This document shows positions 1-11,570 of a stretch of DNA of 64,000 nt, piece after piece (the stretch's first letter is position 1; every line of letters starts with the position of its first letter). This DNA comes from Dryococelus australis. Taxonomy: Eukaryota; Arthropoda; Insecta; Phasmatodea; Phasmatidae. Location of the stretch: NCBI GenBank assembly GCA_029891345.1, contig CM056995.1, positions 79,485,895 to 79,549,894 of the forward strand, written 5' to 3'. A program made the translations under genes and the position numbers. The notes under the pieces were generated by a model. It saw only the letters and a program-made list of their open reading frames with translations, searched no databases and was not told where the DNA came from.

Positions 1-1560
1 AATGTGACATCACCAAGAACAGTGGTGACCAGGTGGATGAACGCAGTGTGATTTCACATAATCCTGGACCCGCTGAACCCGACATCACATACTCTCTGCC
101 ACTAAGGATTAATTATTTCAGTGTAACTGTAACAGCTAATATTGTTTAATGAAAGAGTTTGTGTTTTTTTTGGGAACTTTTTTAATGCAAGTACTATAAG
201 AGTAATAGTATGATATTTTGTTCCATGACAGCATATTTGTGTTGTGTTTAATTGTCAGGAGTACACTACAGGACTCACCCTCCAGCCACCAAGATGCCAA
301 TCTTAAAGCAGCAGTGGTGAGGGACAGACGTGCATCCCAAGGAGGCCTTCATCTTGATAAGTTCATTGACTCATCATTAATTTTCCAACCTATCGTGTTA
401 GCTCCCACATGTTAATTTACCACTCGCACACTTGCTTATTTAGTTTTCAAGCCAATCCGCAGTGCTCCTGGATTGCTACAGGCTAGACATATGGAGCCGG
501 CCAATTCTGAAAGTTTCCTATCCATGTGCAGGACTCAATCTATTATTATTTTAGAGAAGTCTGACTAATCTTCTTCATAGGTAATGTGTGACGTGGCCCT
601 TCCTGCCCTGCTCGGGTGGCACACCAACGCTGCTCGCAGTGCATCAGCCATGCACTGCCATGCGTGTTGTGCACAGTCCAGATGTGCGAGCGAGCGCCGA
701 TATGCGCGAGCAAGCACGTGCCAGAGTTCCAAGACAACACTGTACCATAAGTACTATTTCGAACAATTACCTGCTTCACCAATGGTGGCTTAGCCCATGG
801 ATCCCACGAGCCCATCCCCTGGTATTAACATTAATAGAATACAAGTGGATTATGCAAAAAAAAAAAAAGCTACCTACTTGAAAAAGAACAAACAACTTAG
901 GTATAGTAGTATTTGAAAAGTATCCTTAAAGAAGCAATTTAATATCACATTGCACAAAAGTCCATATCATTCCAGGGCATTAGTTTTAGTATCAGAAAGG
1001 ACTCACTAAAATTAATAATGATTCTGTATACAGCTAAAATATGAAACACAGGCTCAAACACCTACCAATACAACTTTAATATCTTGTAAATAAACAATTT
1101 AAGAAATTCATGAAAATATTTCATTAAATCACTTAGAACCACACAAAATTTATGTTTTGCAAAGCAAACAATACATCAAGATTTGGTTAATGCAATGGAA
1201 GAGGCCAGTAAAATAAGACATAAGTCCACTTGCAGAGGCTTTTACAAATATAAAAGAAATACCAAGCTAGGTAAACACCACAGAAGTCCATGAAATTACA
1301 AGTTCATCAGATGGGATTGAAGATGTGATCATAGCCTTTTGTAATGCAATCTATACTGCCAACTAAAATTTTCACAGAGAACAGAATAGGTATTCCATAT
1401 TATATTATACTGCTTTCGCTTAGAACTTGTTTGCAGAAATGTTGTTTAGTTAAAAATAGAATTTCACACACCTGTTGAACTGAATAACTGGGCCATGACT
1501 TTGACGCATAACACGTAGCTGGCAATGCACTACAGTATGAAAGCTTCTATGACTTAAACT
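1..1560. other. AT-rich intronic DNA, no gene seen
   Basis: This stretch lies to the left of the last visible PHLDB exon, so it should be intron of that minus-strand gene. I see no exon with plausible splice borders and no recognisable element. A GC-richer patch at about 586-760 has open frames on both strands, which fits composition rather than coding. Confidence 0.5.
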
Positions 1561-1589
1561 CAGCCCGAGGGAAGCCTCAACATCCTCAT

Positions 1590-1591
<2 letters not shown>

Positions 1592-1623
<32 letters not shown>
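1592..1623. repeat. Poly-G run (32 G)
   Basis: A single uninterrupted run of 32 G on the plus strand at the left shoulder of the GC-richer block. The exact length may be affected by sequencing or assembly error. Confidence 0.85.
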
Positions 1624-2390
1624 CTGGACTGGACTGCTGCACCCGAGAGATGAATACTATCCACTGTTGCCAGTAGCAAGAAAATACACATATCAGTCAT
1701 GTGCCCCTGCCTCGCCACCTTAACAGAGCCATCCTGCCGCTAAGCAAGCGCAGTGATACCACCCACAATACCAAGCTACCCCGCATACAACCCTCGCCAA
1801 GAGAGTGCAGCAGGGGCTGATGCCGCCCACTTAGAGATGAGCCAGCCAGCCGAAGATGCAGGGAGGAAGGCGAAGGAAAACACTAGTCTGTATTTACGCA
1901 TGCCAACATGCTGCGCAGTGCACATGCGCTCTCTTCAGGCGACTTCACCCCATCTCGAGCAAATGAGAGCTCAGGCAAGTCAGAAACAGTGGCAAAGTTA
2001 TTTCACATACTGAGCAACAAGACTCCACGTGTTGGACAGCCTCGTACGTAAAAGTGAATAACACGATTAATTATGGACTGTACAGCCCGCCCAGAATCCC
2101 GCATGCTAGCGCCACCCCCGTGAATAAATAAAATAATTTTGATGAACCACTACCCTACATTTAACTGTGGAAGAAGTTCCAGTGGCATAACGTGATGGTA
2201 GCACCCCTGCGACCTTGTGACGTCGCATCCAACCAGCCTCAAGACGAGGTGTTTAAATTTGTTGTCGCCTGTACGCAGGGAGATAAGAAATGAGGTGTGG
2301 TGCCTCTGCAACCCTGATACACCTACCCTTGCGCTGGAAGGCTACTCTACCCTGTACCCCCAGAATATCGCTGATCAAGGGATTTTTCAG

Positions 2391-2399
2391 TATATAAGG
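2391..2399 (+). promoter_or_regulatory. TATA-like motif
   Basis: TATATAAGG within a GC-rich setting, followed by GC-rich leader-like sequence. It may be the core promoter of the unclassified element in which it sits. No start site can be fixed from sequence alone. Confidence 0.3.
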
Positions 2400-2519
2400 A
2401 AGTCCCCTAGCATGCCCCAGCAGAGACGCGGGCTCACCGGCTGCATAGGTCAGTGAGCACTCCCTGGTCTGCGAAGATCTCTCTCCTCTCAGCCTGCAAA
2501 CTGCTTCGATCTCCTGCCC

Positions 2520-2644
2520 CGCAGCTTGAGAAGGCAGCATCAACCCAGCAACTTGAGAAGGCATCACTAACCCAGCAGCTTGAGAAGGCAGCATTCCAGT
2601 CGCTTGTGAAGGCAGCACAACCCCTGCAGCTTGCGAAGGCTCGT
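2520..2644 (+). repeat. Short tandem repeat, about 27 bp x 5
   Basis: Five imperfect units built around CTTGAGAAGGCAGCA occur back to back. They give a repetitive open frame on both strands, which explains the open reading frames here without a real protein. Confidence 0.75.
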
Positions 2645-5600
2645 CCACATCAGCTGACCGCAAGGGCAGCTCTCTCTCCAGAGGTAATCCAACGTCCTGT
2701 ACCCATCAACCCTTTACCACAGTCAAATTCCTTGACTCCTGCGGTAGCAGGTCGTCATGAAGCTAGTGCCAATCTGGACCCCTTAACTAAGGAAATGCTG
2801 TAAATAGCGTAGATTCAAACGTAGAATAACTTTTACGTTTATTTTTATTATTTTTTAAATTATTTGCTAGGCTCACCTTTGCCTGTTCCAGTACATAAAA
2901 TATTTTAATTAATATTTTAGCTAGTTAATTAATTTTGTATAAGTCAGCCAGAACTTTCCCCCTTTCCATTAACGTAAGAAATACTACGTGAAACTTTAAC
3001 TTGTCACCTATTGTAATTTTAACTTTAGATCCCAGTTCAATTATCTTATTAATCACTGTGTGTGAGAATATTAACTGTGAAAAAAGAAAGATCCCATTGG
3101 AGGACTAGACGTGAGGTGTGCCGAACTTCACAAGAGACGGAGCGTGCATAACGCTTAGAGTTCGGAAAGCCACTGCTCCTGGGTTTCTGGTGCTTCCGTG
3201 TCTACCTTTGGTGGCGTCTTGATACTGGACTGCCTATCCTAAATGTCAGTGCCTTGGGTGTGACTGCATAAGACACATCCCCAGGACTATATGTCAGCAG
3301 AAAGGTCAGAAGGCCATACCAAATGCATTTTAAGAAAGGTGGTGTTAAGAGCAGTGCCTGACGCCAAGAGCGATGTGCCTTACAGAGGCAAATAGATTCA
3401 GAGAGGGACACAAAAGTCATGAGTGAGGTCACCCCCCAAATCTTGCAAACTGAATATATACCTCGACCTATCTCGCCATTTAACCCCCTTGATCAGACAT
3501 TACCATTAGACCACTTTTTGGGTGCTTATTGGTCAGACACGGAACAGGAACCCGCCAGTCCCCCATGACCAGTAACCCCACCGCCCGTTACCATAGTAAC
3601 CCCACCTAAGATAGTTCCGAAGGCTGATCTGTTGTATTCGTGTTTGATAAAGTTGGCTTCAGAAAGACGATCCGGGCTCGACTCCCACCGAAGGTCGTCC
3701 CCAAATCCAGTACAGTCTCAACCCCTTCAAACTACATTCCTGCACGCCAACCTATGAAACCCATGTGGATAACCCCGGTCTCATTTGCCAGATCGCTCGC
3801 CTCCACCACCACCACCACCACCATTTAAACATTTTCACAACATCTTCATACCCCTGGGATCGCTGGCATCCCGAATCTTGGCAGCCCTCGTAGTGAGGAA
3901 GGTCAAACTCCCAGGAAGGGAAACGATCTTGGTTCACCTCACTCTGGGGTTTGATTCCCCTTTCACCCGACGGTATCCTCCCATTTAGCAGCCCCCTACA
4001 GTACCTACCATGACCCACCGGGCCAGTACCAAACCTAATACGCCGCAGTAGGAGTGCTTGGGGAACTCAAGAGAGTAATCAGCACCCTAACCACATATCA
4101 CAGAGACAGAAGCACGCCTCAGTATTTAGGGCCAAAAGAGCCCCCAGAATGCCAGTTGACGTCGAGTTGTCATCAGATTGGCTTTGTCTGTCTTGGCAAC
4201 TCAGTAGCTCACCCTACCACTGCCGTGCTTGGGCTCTTGCTGCAACCGAACTACTAACAGTGAAGCTTGCTTCAACCCCCAAGACATGCACTCCACTCTT
4301 GGGAGTGTTACACCTTGTCCCTTTAGGAACACACTAGGCCACATTAGCGTGGTTTGAGTCATTCTCACAACTACTTTATTAGTTGATCTAGATTTGCTCT
4401 TGCTCGAACAGGTCCTCTTCACCTGTTCTAACATAACTTCAACCGATTGCTTGGTAACCACGAAAGCCTAGGAGTTAGTATGGATCACCATGTTTATTCT
4501 CTCGAGAATAAATGCATTCAAGTCGACACACTGCGTTCTAATTCCAAGTGTGATTTGTACATCTCAATCCCCCTGTAAACACCGTCTCCAAGGGAGCGGC
4601 ACGTGACCGAGTCTTACCAAACCATTTCCAATACTAGGGTAGGAATGCAGGCTCTCTTAACTGGGTAGTTCTTATGTCACGAAACACCACATGATTCGCT
4701 GTCCACCCATACTGTGGGCCCAGTGTGCAAAGGCACTTGGCACACATGTATGGTAAAACCCCCTATTAGTTACACTCCATGAGGAAGCAACTGGACAACC
4801 TGAGTCAGCTAACCTGCTCCATACACCGCATGCAATTTGCCGGTTGGAGCACCAGATCTGGCAAGGTGTGATGTTATATCACCTGGGTACTCTTAGCTAG
4901 GGAATTACTGTCACCTGCCCTTGTTTTCTGTGATGACTAATGGTATCTAACCTAATGCCATTCACTCAACGAGGAGGGACTAAGTGGACCAATAAGAAGG
5001 CATCTACGCCTCCTACAGCAAACCAATTGCCAGGTATCCCATCCCAGTCAGCCTTCAGCCTTTCCTCCGCACGGGATCAGGCACAAGCCGCCTGCAGACT
5101 GCAGGAGCCTCACTCAGTCTTCCCTAGCAACTTGTTCTAGCCACCCCAGAAGATCACTGGCACACCGCATCCTGTTGTCTTCCGCCTGTGGCTTGGACTG
5201 CCCGTGGGACTGGGCCTCGCCAGTATCAGCTACCAGATGCCAGCACTTGCAGCCACCAACCGGAGCTCAGCAGCCCCTGGACCAGCCACTGCCAGCTGCA
5301 CACCAACCGCCCTTGGACAGGGCCTGTAGAGTTGTCCGCCGCTGCCTGCCAGCGGTTAGCTACAGCGTCTTTCTACAGGTGGTAAGCCAGCATCCACTGC
5401 CACCCATGCCGCCTTAGACACCTACATAGCATGCTGCGCGCCCAACCAGACCAACTCTGTATACCGGCTCCCTCCGAGCTAAGGCACACCCACAATAAAT
5501 AGCCCATAAGGCCACTCAAGGTTCTCGGCCTGAATCCACATAAAAGAGCCCCCCTTGCAGACTAGGTGATGCGCCAAGCTTCCTGGCAGTCACGTGTAAG

Positions 5601-6382
5601 CTTAATATTCATACTTGCTTACTATATAAGGAATATTTGTTTGGGAGTATGCAATATGTTGCAGTGCCTGTTATCTCACTTTAGTTATTGCAAAACTATC
5701 TTTATTTTATTGCTTACTTTATCATGTTAGTGAAGCAAAAAAAAAGATAAGTCAATATATATCTAAATTAGGTTGATGAATCTCAGAAGAGTGATATAAT
5801 ATATCAACTTAGTATTTTTTTCCCCCATAGAGAGGTAAAAATATTCCAACTATAACTAACAATAGACTTCATCACTGTCTCCAAGGGTTGGCCATTTAAT
5901 TTAATGTTTGGATGTGATATAACCTCTGTAATAAAATAAACTGTAAAAATATTTTTTTTAAATATTAATTGGCATTTTTAGCACTCCTTTTATATATGAC
6001 ATTTGCTGGAGTCTCTCTCAGAACCTAATTTTCCCTTTTTCATCAACATAGAAAATTTTACTCACTTCAGTATAGAAAAAACAAATGACTATTTAGCTGA
6101 AATATGCATTAAATAGGGCTACAAAAGATTATTCAAATGCAGATAAGTATAAAAAGAGAAAAAAGGGTATAAAACTGCAAGTTTTGCAGAACTGATCCTT
6201 GTGCATAAATGAAATTTTTGAAGTTTAGAGTATGCTTGTACATAAACTGTTGTAATAGTACGTACACAAATTTATAGTCATCTATATATAATATTACTTC
6301 ACATCAATCATTATGTATACATATGTTATGTTATAATGAGATGGCAACAGAAAGTTCATGTTGCAACAGAAAAAGAGAATAC

Positions 6383-7188
6383 CTGCTGCCTTTTCTGTTC
6401 CAGCTCCTCCTTACGAGCAGTCATTTCATTGAGGCTGCAGTTGGATTCATAGCTGGGGGTGGGGCTCACCACTCCACTGCTGAGGTCAAGGCCTGCAGAC
6501 AAGGTGCGTCTGTGACCACCAGACCCCCGTGGGGGTGACGGGGTCACACTCCTCTTCCCCACACCACTGAATGGCCCCGTGTTCCTGTTGAATGCTGGAC
6601 TGGGAATAGAATAATGTCTGCTGTACTCCACTGATGGTTCTGAAAGTTTGTTGGAATGTGGTCCACCATTCAGGATAGAAACAGAGGAAGAAGATCTCTC
6701 CCGGGTATAACACATGCTGTCATCAAAAGCTGGACTAGAAGTGACACTGCGAGATGTTCCAAAAGAAGCTGTCTTCGATGGAATAGGCGTGCTACTCTGA
6801 GACCTCGACGAAACATAGAAGCTGCCTTGTGTAGGTGATGAACTGCTGTTTGCAAGTGTCATGATCCCGTTCCCATTGTAGGAGTAGGAAACATTCTGGT
6901 AAGTAGGAGAACCGTTCCGGAGGTTTGAAGGTATGCGGGAAGAGCCTAATACTGCACTGGCAGGGGAATTGACAGTGGCGCTGCCTGGTGGGAACACTTT
7001 GGGAGAAAGGAGACGTGCTGCAGCACCTTGTACCCTTGTGACCTTGCCAAGAACACAGCACTCATCATTACTACCACTATTGCAGCTGCTGCTGTTGCTG
7101 ACATCACCCCAGCTGTCACGCGGTGATCGTCGCGGGGCCATGGGAGGCTTCTTGTCAAGAGTCTGACAGTTGACATCCATGCTCTCTC
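6383..7188 (-). CDS. PHLDB/LL5-like protein, Ser/Pro-rich exon
   Basis: This is the fourth visible coding exon of the minus-strand PHLDB-like gene and the last one inside the window. The acceptor is TTTGCAG at its right edge. It is entered in phase 1, completing the Gly codon left by the preceding exon, and it leaves in phase 0 at a CAGCAG|GTATTC donor. It encodes about 268 residues rich in Ser, Pro, Thr and Asn, with proline-directed sites such as TPSP and an RRTLSAG motif (likely phosphorylation sites). It ends in a charged helix, MTARKEELEQKRQQ, which looks like the start of the coiled-coil region. In known PHLDB proteins a long disordered Ser/Pro region links the FHA domain to coiled coils and a C-terminal PH domain. 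LL5 proteins act at the basal cortex, binding PIP3 and anchoring microtubule plus ends through CLASP. The exon is unusually long and unbroken, which supports coding. Confidence 0.85.
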
Positions 7189-7799
7189 CTGCAAACAGAA
7201 TATAATAAAACTTGTAAAACTACACATCTACAGTATCATTCTTGCTTTCATTGACTAATGTAATACTGGACTTCACAGAAAAAGTAAAAAAAAATTAGGA
7301 CACATGATTTTTTTTATGGTGAAACTGGAAAATAAAATATATGTGCAGCTAATAACATTTTCAATTTTAGTAGAACAATTCTCTGCTATGCTCTTTTTAC
7401 AGTAAAACCAGCTTAGACATACCTACACACATTTCTCCACTTCTCCTAAGATGCCCCAATGTATACAAAATATAGAATACTTGTCAGCATGACTAATAAC
7501 CAATGCTTTAAGTCTTAGTCCTAAATAAAATTTTGTGGAATGAACCAAGAAATACTATAAAAAAATGTCTGCATGTTTTCTTTCATTTATGTAACAAGAT
7601 GGAAAAATTTAGAGTAAACTGAGATGAAAACAGAACAGTAAGTACTTTAAAACAATATATAAAAATATGAAATAAATTAGTAATTACGATTTTACAAACC
7701 GTAAGGTATCTTAAATGTAGTTAAATACATATCAAGAATATCTATGAGGTACAATAAACTAAACTTGAACTAAGAAACATAGAAAAATGTAAAAACATC

Positions 7800-9330
7800 T
7801 TGAACGCTTAAGACACCTAGGCACCATTCCCTAAGATGCATACATGGACCTCATAGATGTCACATCTCTCTATAACAACATCCCCTACTCATCTTGACTG
7901 TCGGCCATAGAATATTACCTCAAGAAAATACCCCCACACAGCAAACCTTCTACAAAATTCCTCGTTGAACTTGCCAAGCTAATCCCCAGCAACAACTTCA
8001 GATTTCAAGAATACACACTACCTTCAGGCACAGCGATGGGTACACGTATGGCCTCATCATATGTCAATCTGTTTATGGGAAGGTTAGAAGAAAACTTCTT
8101 CAGTTAGAAGAAAACTTCCTGTGTTGCCAATCAACCCAACATCACAGTGCTGGATGCATTTCATCACCACATCTTCATGATATGGACTTCCACTGAAGAC
8201 ACCCTAATTCACTTTCTGAACAATTTTAACGCACACAGTTCACTCAGGTTCACCTGGTAATACTCCAAAACACATGCCATATTTCTGGATGTTGAACTCT
8301 CTCCACAATGGCACAATTCAAACTGCTGTACACACCAAACCTACCAACAACATTCAGTACTTACTTGACAGCTACCACCCGAACCAATGCAAAAACCCCT
8401 ACCTACAGTCTCGCCACAAGAGCCAAACATCTGCTCCACCAACAGTGATCTCAACAAACAGTGTGAACAAATAGCCAGAGACAAATAGCCTTGACAGGGG
8501 CTACCTCAGACATCTCGTCCACAAATAGATTCAGCAAGCCATCTCAAATATCAGATCGCAAACCATGGTCAACAACTCTGATATAGCCCTGGTGGCCCCA
8601 TTTCATGAAGGCCTAAGTAAACTCACAAACCATTCTTCACTCTCAATATAAAATTCTGGCTTCTTCATTCTTCACCACAACAAACTGATTCATCAAAGCT
8701 GAAGCCTACCACAAATGTCAACCAGACTAGAACCCCCAGAGGACCCCACCACTGCAATATCCCACGCTGTGGCTCCTGTAACATCACTCAACTACTTTCA
8801 GTAGCAGACTCACTACCCGTTCATACTACATCCAAGGCAATTATAACTGTGCAACATAAAATCTGATTTTTCAGCTACAGTGCTAAGACTAATACAGAAT
8901 ACATCAGCCTCACCACCAACACACTCAGGCAGAAAATGAATGGCCATAGAGCAAACACTAAACAAGCCATAGTTAGTCACATCCACAACCTACAAAACAA
9001 ACCAGTTGCAGCGCATGCAGCATCACACAAGGATTTTGATTCCTGCTACAGCATCATAGTTGTGAGTGCCCTCTTATTTTCAAGCAATAGCTCAGAACTA
9101 AGAAGCTGAGCCTCAAAATAAGATAATCACAGCTTGAAGCCATACTCGTCAGCTATACAGCAAATTTTCAATTTTCCCACCACACCCTACTTCACCACCT
9201 GGCCACTAGGTTTACTACCAACAGCGCCCTTCCACCATACTGCAATGTTCTACAACTTGCAGCTTGATGAGGCTGGTGGCTAAGGCCAGTGAAACATTGT
9301 GATCGTGCAACCATGTGAAAATGTGCCATC
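7800..9330 (+). mobile_element. Penelope-like retroelement, old and broken
   Basis: Plus-strand translation in shifting frames shows the signature of Penelope-like reverse transcriptase: a GTxMGTxMASSYVNLFM-type motif near 8.03-8.08 kb, and a region near 8.22-8.35 kb corresponding to the FLDV and VHTKPTNN motifs. At about 8.75-9.0 kb there is a Cys-rich stretch (NIPRCGSCNIT) followed by a QKMNGHR motif, which matches the linker and GIY-YIG endonuclease end of the family. The 3' part carries a hammerhead-like motif, as known for Penelope-like elements. The copy has many breaks and cannot be active; the 5' limit is uncertain. It lies in the large PHLDB intron, antisense to the gene. Confidence 0.8.
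9257..9310 (+). ncRNA. Hammerhead-ribozyme-like motif of the Penelope-like element
   Basis: All parts of a minimal type-I hammerhead can be laid out in order: stem I TTGCA (9257-9261) pairing with TGCAA (9306-9310); a CUGAUGAG-like core TTGATGAG (9264-9271); stem II CTGG/CCAG (9273-9276 and 9286-9289); TGAAAC in place of CGAAAC; a very short stem III CA/TG; and an ATC cleavage position at 9302-9304. Penelope-like elements are known to carry short-stem-III hammerheads in their terminal repeats. Two core positions differ from consensus, so this copy is probably inactive. Confidence 0.6.
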
Positions 9331-9723
9331 CTTCTTTGCGTGTGTGCTTGTCGACAAGTACATATATTTGGTAGCCTAGCAGCCTACTTGTAACCTTAAC
9401 CCAAATTAATATTGAGAGAGTGACTGTAGGGAAATTTTGTGCCAAAACATCATCTTTCTATGATAACATAGCCAAGTTATTAACTTTGCATTTTGTCCTG
9501 GTTCATGAGGTCCTTTGTCTCAGTGTTAGCTTGCATGTTCATCATACAAAAAGGCATAAATGTTAAATAATGTTAAGAACTGTATTGGTGTGTCACTGAA
9601 AAGGACATGGCTCTATACTGTGTTGCATGTTGTTGATTCCCCTTAGCAGCAGTTAAAGGCTCGACCTCAAATCTTATGTAAAAATTCTTTATTTCATGTC
9701 ATAATTTCAGTTTCAGAGAAGTT

Positions 9724-10600
9724 AGTAGAATAAGCAAGCCAGTACTGGGTCACTTTGACCAGTGACCCTAATGTAAATGCAATTCCCGTGCAAGTGCATT
9801 TTTTGCACATGCATGACCTTAAAAAGTGTATTTTTGCACATGCACTTCCAGTTGCACTCCCAGATGCACTTTTTGCACATGCACTTCTGGTGCAATGAAT
9901 TTTCCTTCCTTAGTTTGATTACTGGTTGGAGCATTTCCGGTCCTGGGTTCAATTCCCAGATAGGGCTTTTTTTTGGAATACCGGGTTCGATTCCCGGACA
10001 GGGCATTTAATTTTTTTATTGGTTTGGTACTGGGTTCGATTCCTAGACAGGGCCATTTGTATTTTTATTTTGCTGTGGTACCGATTCAATTCCCAGACAG
10101 GAAATTTTATATTTTTTAGGAATACCGTGTTTGATTGCCAGATGAGTAATTTAATTTTTTTGGTTTGGTAGCGGGTTTGATTCCCAGACAGGGCAATATA
10201 TGTTTTTATTTTGCCATGATAACGGGTTTGATTCCCGGACAGGGCACTTAATTTTTTTTTATTAATGCACAATCACACATGTTGTCTCATCGATGGTAAG
10301 AGAGAGATGAGGAGGTATGGAGGGTGAAATGCTGTTGCATAGGGAAATCCATTTACTTACGCAATATGGTGTTCTCTTGTCTGTGTTTGGAAACAGACTG
10401 ACGTGTGCAGCTGGCAATTGTCGAGGAGGAGAAACGAGAAATGCAGTTGCATAGGGGAGGAGAGATTTTGACCCGTCTAATGCCTGACCGCAACTGATGC
10501 ACATGTTGGTCCATCAGGTACTGGTCAACTGATGAGGTGTAGAGGCGGAAATGCATAAGATATGTGTAATTAGATTACGTAATAGTACAATAACAAGTAT
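9724..10600 (+). repeat. Left terminal inverted repeat of the 6.8-kb element
   Basis: About 877 bp. From the outside in: a tip, a TGCAC/GTGCA-rich palindromic stretch (9777-9897), a tandem B-box-like array (9938-10250), and an inner unique segment. The same order is found in reverse complement at 15752-16538. Confidence 0.75.
9938..10250 (+). repeat. Tandem array of seven Pol III B-box-like motifs
   Basis: Seven imperfect units, spaced about 40-51 bp, each centred on a core such as GGGTTCGATTCCCGGACAGG. The core fits the tRNA T-arm/B-box consensus GGTTCGANTCC, and the flanking CCGGG and CCCGG can pair as a T-arm would. No A box or cloverleaf accompanies any unit, so these are not tRNA genes. 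Units are separated by T-rich spacers such as TTTTTTTATTGG. Confidence 0.75.
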
Positions 10601-11570
10601 GCACTTGCATATTTGTGCAATTAGTAATTACCCATTTTGCAATTACTCAATACACAATCACCAAGTCCGTATGCTCTGTATATGGCTTCGGGGGATCGGT
10701 GCCGCTCTGCCATCTTTGGCAGTGTGGCGACACTCTGTCTGCTGGTGCTTCGGGGAGGCTGACGTGTCACGCGTCCACTTTGAATACTCTTTACTTTACG
10801 TGCAGGAATACGTTTCAGGTGAAACTATTCTTGGTGCACTCGTAAAACTCCGTGCTTGGTTTGACCCTTCCTCGAGTTTTACGACTCCTTAGCAGAGAGA
10901 GAAGGGCAAGTCAGGAACAGTCCGGAAACCAAGTAGCATCAATGTCCCTTCCCAGGATCACATCCTGTTAGGGTCTTGGAGTCATTTCCTTAGGTTGTTT
11001 TAGCACGTAAGGATGAGTCATAGTCGTATTTGGTATATTGGTATAAGCGGCATGTGTAAATATATTACAACCACAATAGTTCTATATTGTGGTGAGTTTA
11101 ATACAAAATGTTATTTTGTGTCCTTTAGTGAACCTGCCTGTTCGTCGTAACCATAGTCACTTGCATTATTGACCTCATCATACCTTCAAGTGAGTTCTAT
11201 AATCTGGCACATTTTCCACTTCATTCACGAGCTAGCACTTCTAGCGAGAGGGCATGTGCACTACTGTGCACGTACTCTCAATACATTATGCAAATGTGTG
11301 TAGATTACGTGATTATGGATGTGTGTACTTGGTAATTACGTAGTTAAATACTCTAATTAAATACATATTTTTTAATTTGTAATACTACTGCAAACCAATA
11401 TGGCGGAGGTATAAGCCTTTGGTATATTCAAACGGATTTCAGTAAAGAGCTAGCTGTCATAGGGAGCGGACGTATGGCGTTGATGATTGCGTAATGAGTA
11501 GTGGTTAAATTCTAATTATGCATGTGCATATGTACTCATTGTATGAATACGCAAGTGCATACTGACGCCA

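Larger units (their letters stand above)
2050..5600. other. GC-richer unclassified inserted block
   Basis: Base composition changes sharply from AT-rich intron to a GC-richer, proline-codon-like stretch and returns to AT-rich at about 5.6 kb. It holds a TATA-like motif, a short tandem repeat at 2.52-2.64 kb, and a degraded, proline-rich, coding-like stretch from about 3.42 kb. This arrangement (promoter-bearing leader, then a gag-like region) resembles the 5' part of an old LTR element, but I found no matching second LTR and no reverse transcriptase or integrase motif. I leave it unclassified. Confidence 0.4.

Noticed and set aside
584-881. Overlapping open frames on both strands
   Set aside because: Short, GC-driven frames in at least three readings with no motif or splice logic. 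A weak likeness to the direct repeats at 11.6 and 14.9 kb could not be sustained on reading.
2050-5600. Complete LTR retrotransposon
   Set aside because: No second terminal repeat and no reverse transcriptase, RNase H or integrase motif could be seen.
6486-7227. Other frames overlapping the large PHLDB exon on both strands
   Set aside because: They are shadows of the Ser/Pro-rich coding frame, which alone fits the splice phases.
9938-10250. Tandem tRNA genes
   Set aside because: Only the T-arm/B-box half is present; no acceptor stem, anticodon arm or A box.
9938-10250. CRISPR-like array
   Set aside because: Units are diverged and their spacers are T-rich and mutually similar; the setting is an animal transposon end.
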